Translations under genes and position numbers: made by a program
The notes under the pieces: model-generated
What the model saw: only the letters and a program-made list of their open reading frames with translations
Database searches by the model: none
What the model was told of the DNA's origin: nothing
Assembly (NCBI RefSeq): GCF_020169515.1
Contig: NZ_JAHMHW010000015.1
Location: 1-64,000 of the forward strand
Direction: 5' to 3'
From: Paenibacillus vietnamensis
Lineage (GTDB): Bacteria > Bacillota > Bacilli > Paenibacillales > Paenibacillaceae
DNA length: 64,000 nt
Shown: piece by piece, positions 61,368-64,000 of the stretch
Numbering within the stretch: the stretch's first letter is position 1
Layout of the letters: the number at the start of each line of letters is the position of its first letter

Positions 61368-62126
61368 ATGGGAAGTCCGTTTGAATTAACCGGAAAGCTG
61401 GCGCTCATTACCGGCGGCGGGACGGGTCTTGGCATGGGAATGGCCCGCGCCATCGTGAACGCCGGCGGGAAAGTCGTGCTGACAGGAAGGCGGGAGGAAC
61501 AGCTGCGGTTCGCTTGCGAGGAGCTCGGCTCCGCCGCTTCCTGCATTCAACATGATATTACTCGTTTGGACACGATCCCCGGACTCGTCAGCGAGATGGA
61601 GGAACGGTTCGGACCGGTCGATATCCTGATCAACAATGCGGGCAATCATTTGAAGAAAAGCGTGGCGGAAACGAGCGACGAAGGCTTCGCGGAGGTGCTG
61701 ATGACCCATGTGCAGGGAGGGTTCGCCCTGACGCGGGAGTTTGCAGGCCGAATGGTTGCTCGGCAGTCGGGAGCGATTCTGTTCGTGAGCTCCATGGCAG
61801 CCATTATGGGTGTTCCGAACGTCATCGCCTATACCGCGGCCAAAACGGCGATAAGCGGCATGGTGAGGGGCCTCGCCAGCGAGCTTTCCCCTCACGGAGT
61901 AAGGGTAAATGCCATCGTTCCGGGTTGGATCGAGAGCGATATGACGAACAAGGCGTTCGCCGGCGATCCGGAGCGGGCCAGAAAAATTCTCTCCCGGACC
62001 CCGATGGGCCGTCTCGGCAGCCCCGAAGACATCGGCAACGCGGCCGTCTATTTATGCTCGCCGGCGGCGCGTTTTGTCACGGGCGTGGATTTGCGTATCG
62101 ACGGCGGGGCGGGAATCGGATTTTGA
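61368..62126 (+). CDS. Short-chain dehydrogenase/reductase
   Basis: A 252-residue NAD(P)-dependent oxidoreductase of the classical SDR type. The nucleotide motif TGGGTGLGMG (about residues 14-23), NNAGNH, catalytic Ser in FVSSMAAI and YTAAK (Tyr-x-x-x-Lys, about 155-159) are present. It resembles gluconate 5-dehydrogenase and FabG-like enzymes. Its ATG directly follows the stop of the previous gene. It probably oxidises a keto-deoxy acid or a sugar acid in the same pathway. Its last 50 bases overlap the convergent GerAB-type gene. Confidence 0.92.
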   Translation: MGSPFELTGKLALITGGGTGLGMGMARAIVNAGGKVVLTGRREEQLRFACEELGSAASCIQHDITRLDTIPGLVSEMEERFGPVDILINNAGNHLKKSVAETSDEGFAEVLMTHVQGGFALTREFAGRMVARQSGAILFVSSMAAIMGVPNVIAYTAAKTAISGMVRGLASELSPHGVRVNAIVPGWIESDMTNKAFAGDPERARKILSRTPMGRLGSPEDIGNAAVYLCSPAARFVTGVDLRIDGGAGIGF

Positions 62127-63186
62127 GGAGCATGACCGCATACAAAACGGCCGGAATAATCCCGAGAAAAATCGGATTCATCATGAAACGCGTTGCCACG
62201 GTCTCCCCGAATTCCAAATGAGCCTGCCAGCTCGGGGGCAAAAATGCCGTTGCATAAATAACGCCCCCGACAGGCAGCAAAAACGTCCGGTAGCCCACAG
62301 GGAAGATTTGGGATAAGCCGAGAACTGCGGCCAGCAGCCATAACGTAGCTTTCATGTAGATTCCCGCATAAAACAGCATAATGACAAGCGTATCGAACCG
62401 TTCGAAGACGTCCGCAATCTGGATCAGCTGAACGGTTTGCAGCAGCGGAACGGTGCTGATGTCTGTAAATTGATGCCCCAGCACCGAAATATTGATCACG
62501 CTGGTGATCAGGATAACAAAGCCTGCCGTAAAATAGGCCCGTAACGAAGCTTTTGATACGCCTGCCTTGTCCGCTGCATATTTCCAGAAGATAAGAAAGA
62601 TCATCATTTGGCCAAAAGGGAACCAGAGCGACTCCGAGCTTTCCAGCAGGATCGGACGGACCCCGTTTTCCATAACGGGGAGCAGGCGCTTCCAGTGGAC
62701 GAGCCCGGAGACGAAGGTCATGGCGATCAATATCAAGTAGAAGAATAAAACGCCTGCCACGATAAACTCCGCCAGCCGGAAAAAAATCTCGATTCCTTTC
62801 TTTAGCGCATATACGGAGAGCGCGACCATCACGAGCATAATAAGGGAAATCGGGGTCCGGGGAAGAATGGTCAGGACGGTCAGATCCCCAAAGTCCCGCA
62901 AATTCCGCATGGACTCGTAAATAAACAGAAGCACATAAAACAGGGCCAGCGCTTTTCCGGCAACCGTACCGAAATAGTGGATAAACAGCTCATTTAAGTT
63001 TTTGTCCGGTTCCTTTCGATGAATGGCCAAAAACATCAGGAGCAGCAAGCAGCCGAGCAGCATATTGCAGATCACGACGATCCAGGCGTTCTGCCCGGTC
63101 CTGATGCCGATTTCAAATAAAGGAGTGCTCCCGATTTGAAACAGGATAATCATCGCGGCCAATTGATGCTTGCTGATTCTCTCCAT
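62077..63186 (-). CDS. Spore germination permease (GerAB/GerKB family)
   Basis: A 369-residue integral membrane protein with about ten predicted spans and the N-terminal ISKHQLAAMIILFQIGST segment typical of GerAB-type nutrient-receptor subunits in the spore inner membrane. It follows the GerAC-type gene on the minus strand. Its 3' end overlaps the SDR gene by 50 bases tail to tail, so at least one of the two has an extended end. It probably binds or senses germinants with GerAA and GerAC partners; the GerAA gene is outside the window, if present. Confidence 0.92.
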   Translation of the reverse strand: MERISKHQLAAMIILFQIGSTPLFEIGIRTGQNAWIVVICNMLLGCLLLLMFLAIHRKEPDKNLNELFIHYFGTVAGKALALFYVLLFIYESMRNLRDFGDLTVLTILPRTPISLIMLVMVALSVYALKKGIEIFFRLAEFIVAGVLFFYLILIAMTFVSGLVHWKRLLPVMENGVRPILLESSESLWFPFGQMMIFLIFWKYAADKAGVSKASLRAYFTAGFVILITSVINISVLGHQFTDISTVPLLQTVQLIQIADVFERFDTLVIMLFYAGIYMKATLWLLAAVLGLSQIFPVGYRTFLLPVGGVIYATAFLPPSWQAHLEFGETVATRFMMNPIFLGIIPAVLYAVMLLKIRFPPRRRYANPRP

Positions 63187-63259
63187 GTTCCTGCCTCCAG
63201 TCTCAATCTTATGTTCAAATATAAGAAAGTATAAATTTTAACCCTTATACGATGCTTAT

Positions 63260-63312
63260 ATTTCACCGCGAAACGAACTTATGCCGCAAAGACGGCGTCA
63301 GTCGTTTACGCT
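63260..63312. repeat. Dispersed hairpin repeat, copy 2
   Basis: A 53-base match to 21176-21230, with the shortened hairpin GCCG-CAAAGA-CGGC. It overlaps the 3' end of the GerAC-type gene and supplies its TGA stop (63298-63300) and the last few codons. Confidence 0.7.
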
Positions 63313-64000
63313 AGCTGAAATTTTCGAGAACGAGTCATTGATCATGCCGGTCCGGCGAATAGCTACCCGTACCCCAACATCCAATTTGATCTTCGCGAAT
63401 TCCTGCTCCCAGCTCTTCCCCAGCTGCTTCCATTCTTGCGGATATTTGCGGTGGAAGGCGTCGCCGAAGCCGAGAACGTCTGCCTGCATCCCCGCGACGG
63501 CCCGATACGATTGCTCGACATCGGCTTTGATCTTCTGCTGGATATATCCGTTTAATTCCTTGATCGTTTCAGGCTTTTTTAAATCCAGGCTGCAAGGCGT
63601 TTCGTATAAGCTGCCTTTCGCCTCGATCTCGACGGACATCGTTAGCTGGCCGTTCGACAAGCTCGGCTTCAGCTTCGTCCGGGAGCTTTCCACGAAAAAA
63701 GAAGAGAGCTGCCCGTCCGCGCCGTCCCCTTTGCAGGGGAAAGTTACGATCGTGTTTTTCATGCGGTTTGTCATCCAGGCAATGCCGAAGCTTTCCTTCA
63801 GGCTTAACCAGCCCGTGAACCGGTTCTGCTTAAATACGCCGATTCTGCTTAACTTCAGGACGGCGGAGCTTCGTGTTTTCTTAAGCGCGTCCAGAGATTT
63901 TTGATTTTCCTGCACTCCCGAAACTTTAATTTCCGACAAGGTGGCGCTTTGCGAAGGATTGGTGACGGAGGAAATAAATTCGTGTAGCCTCGACGGGGCC
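63298..64000 (-). CDS. Spore germination lipoprotein, GerAC family (5' end beyond the window)
   Basis: The C-terminal 234 or so codons of a Ger(x)C protein; the frame stays open to the window edge on the minus strand, so the start is missing. Features of the C-terminal domain are present: SEIKVSGVQENQKSLD, the FAKIKLDVGVRVAIRRTGMIND ending (quoted as VGVRVAIRRTG) and a long amphipathic helix region. It is the lipoprotein subunit of a germinant receptor. The gene order on this strand is C then B, with 111 bases between them. The final residues come from a dispersed repeat. Confidence 0.88.
   Translation of the reverse strand, partial: APSRLHEFISSVTNPSQSATLSEIKVSGVQENQKSLDALKKTRSSAVLKLSRIGVFKQNRFTGWLSLKESFGIAWMTNRMKNTIVTFPCKGDGADGQLSSFFVESSRTKLKPSLSNGQLTMSVEIEAKGSLYETPCSLDLKKPETIKELNGYIQQKIKADVEQSYRAVAGMQADVLGFGDAFHRKYPQEWKQLGKSWEQEFAKIKLDVGVRVAIRRTGMINDSFSKISASVND

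Overview
The window looks like chromosomal DNA from a spore-forming, GC-rich member of the Paenibacillaceae (Paenibacillus or a close relative). The evidence is gene content seen directly: three carbohydrate ABC transporters, two YesM/YesN-type two-component pairs with AraC-type output domains, GerAB/GerAC-type germination genes at the right edge, a SleB-like cell-wall hydrolase, a two-subunit GlgC/GlgD pyrophosphorylase, Gram-positive Shine-Dalgarno sites with GTG and TTG starts, and CcpA-like cre sites. No rRNA, tRNA, CRISPR array, intact insertion sequence or phage gene was seen.

Layout. (1) 1-11566: a palindromic repeat field, then an AraC-type response regulator, its histidine kinase and a membrane-anchored sugar-binding protein. 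These precede an RbsA/RbsC/RbsB-type importer, a transaldolase/fructose-6-phosphate-aldolase-like enzyme and an FGGY sugar kinase. (2) 11600-12118: a lone membrane protein on the minus strand. (3) 12302-22149: a second kinase/regulator pair, a 342-bp MITE-like element, and a second transporter (binding lipoprotein plus MalF/MalG-type permeases) followed by a 2-hydroxyacid dehydrogenase, a ribokinase-family kinase and a DapA-family aldolase. (4) 22286-23167: a SleB-like hydrolase, followed by 0.9 kb of repeat-rich spacer. (5) 24084-31182: a histidine-utilisation operon, hutH-hutU-hutI, plus an M20 amidohydrolase and an ATZ/TRZ-type deaminase where HutG would be expected. (6) 31566-39000: an AT-rich ATP-grasp gene flanked by a duplicated scrap of the preceding gene, a 1555-residue secreted phosphoesterase/beta-propeller protein, and a HupE/UreJ-like membrane protein. 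(7) 39090-42361: glgC-glgD on the minus strand, then a small ArsR-family gene with a very clear promoter/operator and a VOC-fold protein. (8) 42727-50635: a tight five-gene operon encoding SWIM zinc-finger, HEAT-repeat, MoxR AAA+, DUF5682 and VWA proteins; this is the best candidate for a poorly described system. (9) 51033-51703: two small unknown genes. (10) 51891-62126: a ROK regulator, an MFS transporter, an LplB/YtcP-type ABC transporter with binding lipoprotein, two different enolase-superfamily enzymes, an RraA-family protein and an SDR, which look like an acid-sugar catabolic island. (11) 62077-64000: GerAB-type and partial GerAC-type germination genes on the minus strand.

How the parts fit. 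Three catabolic blocks share one plan: a surface binding protein and permeases feed a short set of kinase, dehydratase, dehydrogenase or aldolase genes, under a local sensor (YesM/YesN or ROK), with cre-like sites at glgC and at the third transporter suggesting CcpA control. Dispersed intergenic repeats occur in several families and recur across tens of kilobases. All functional calls come from reading motifs by eye; none was confirmed by a database search.
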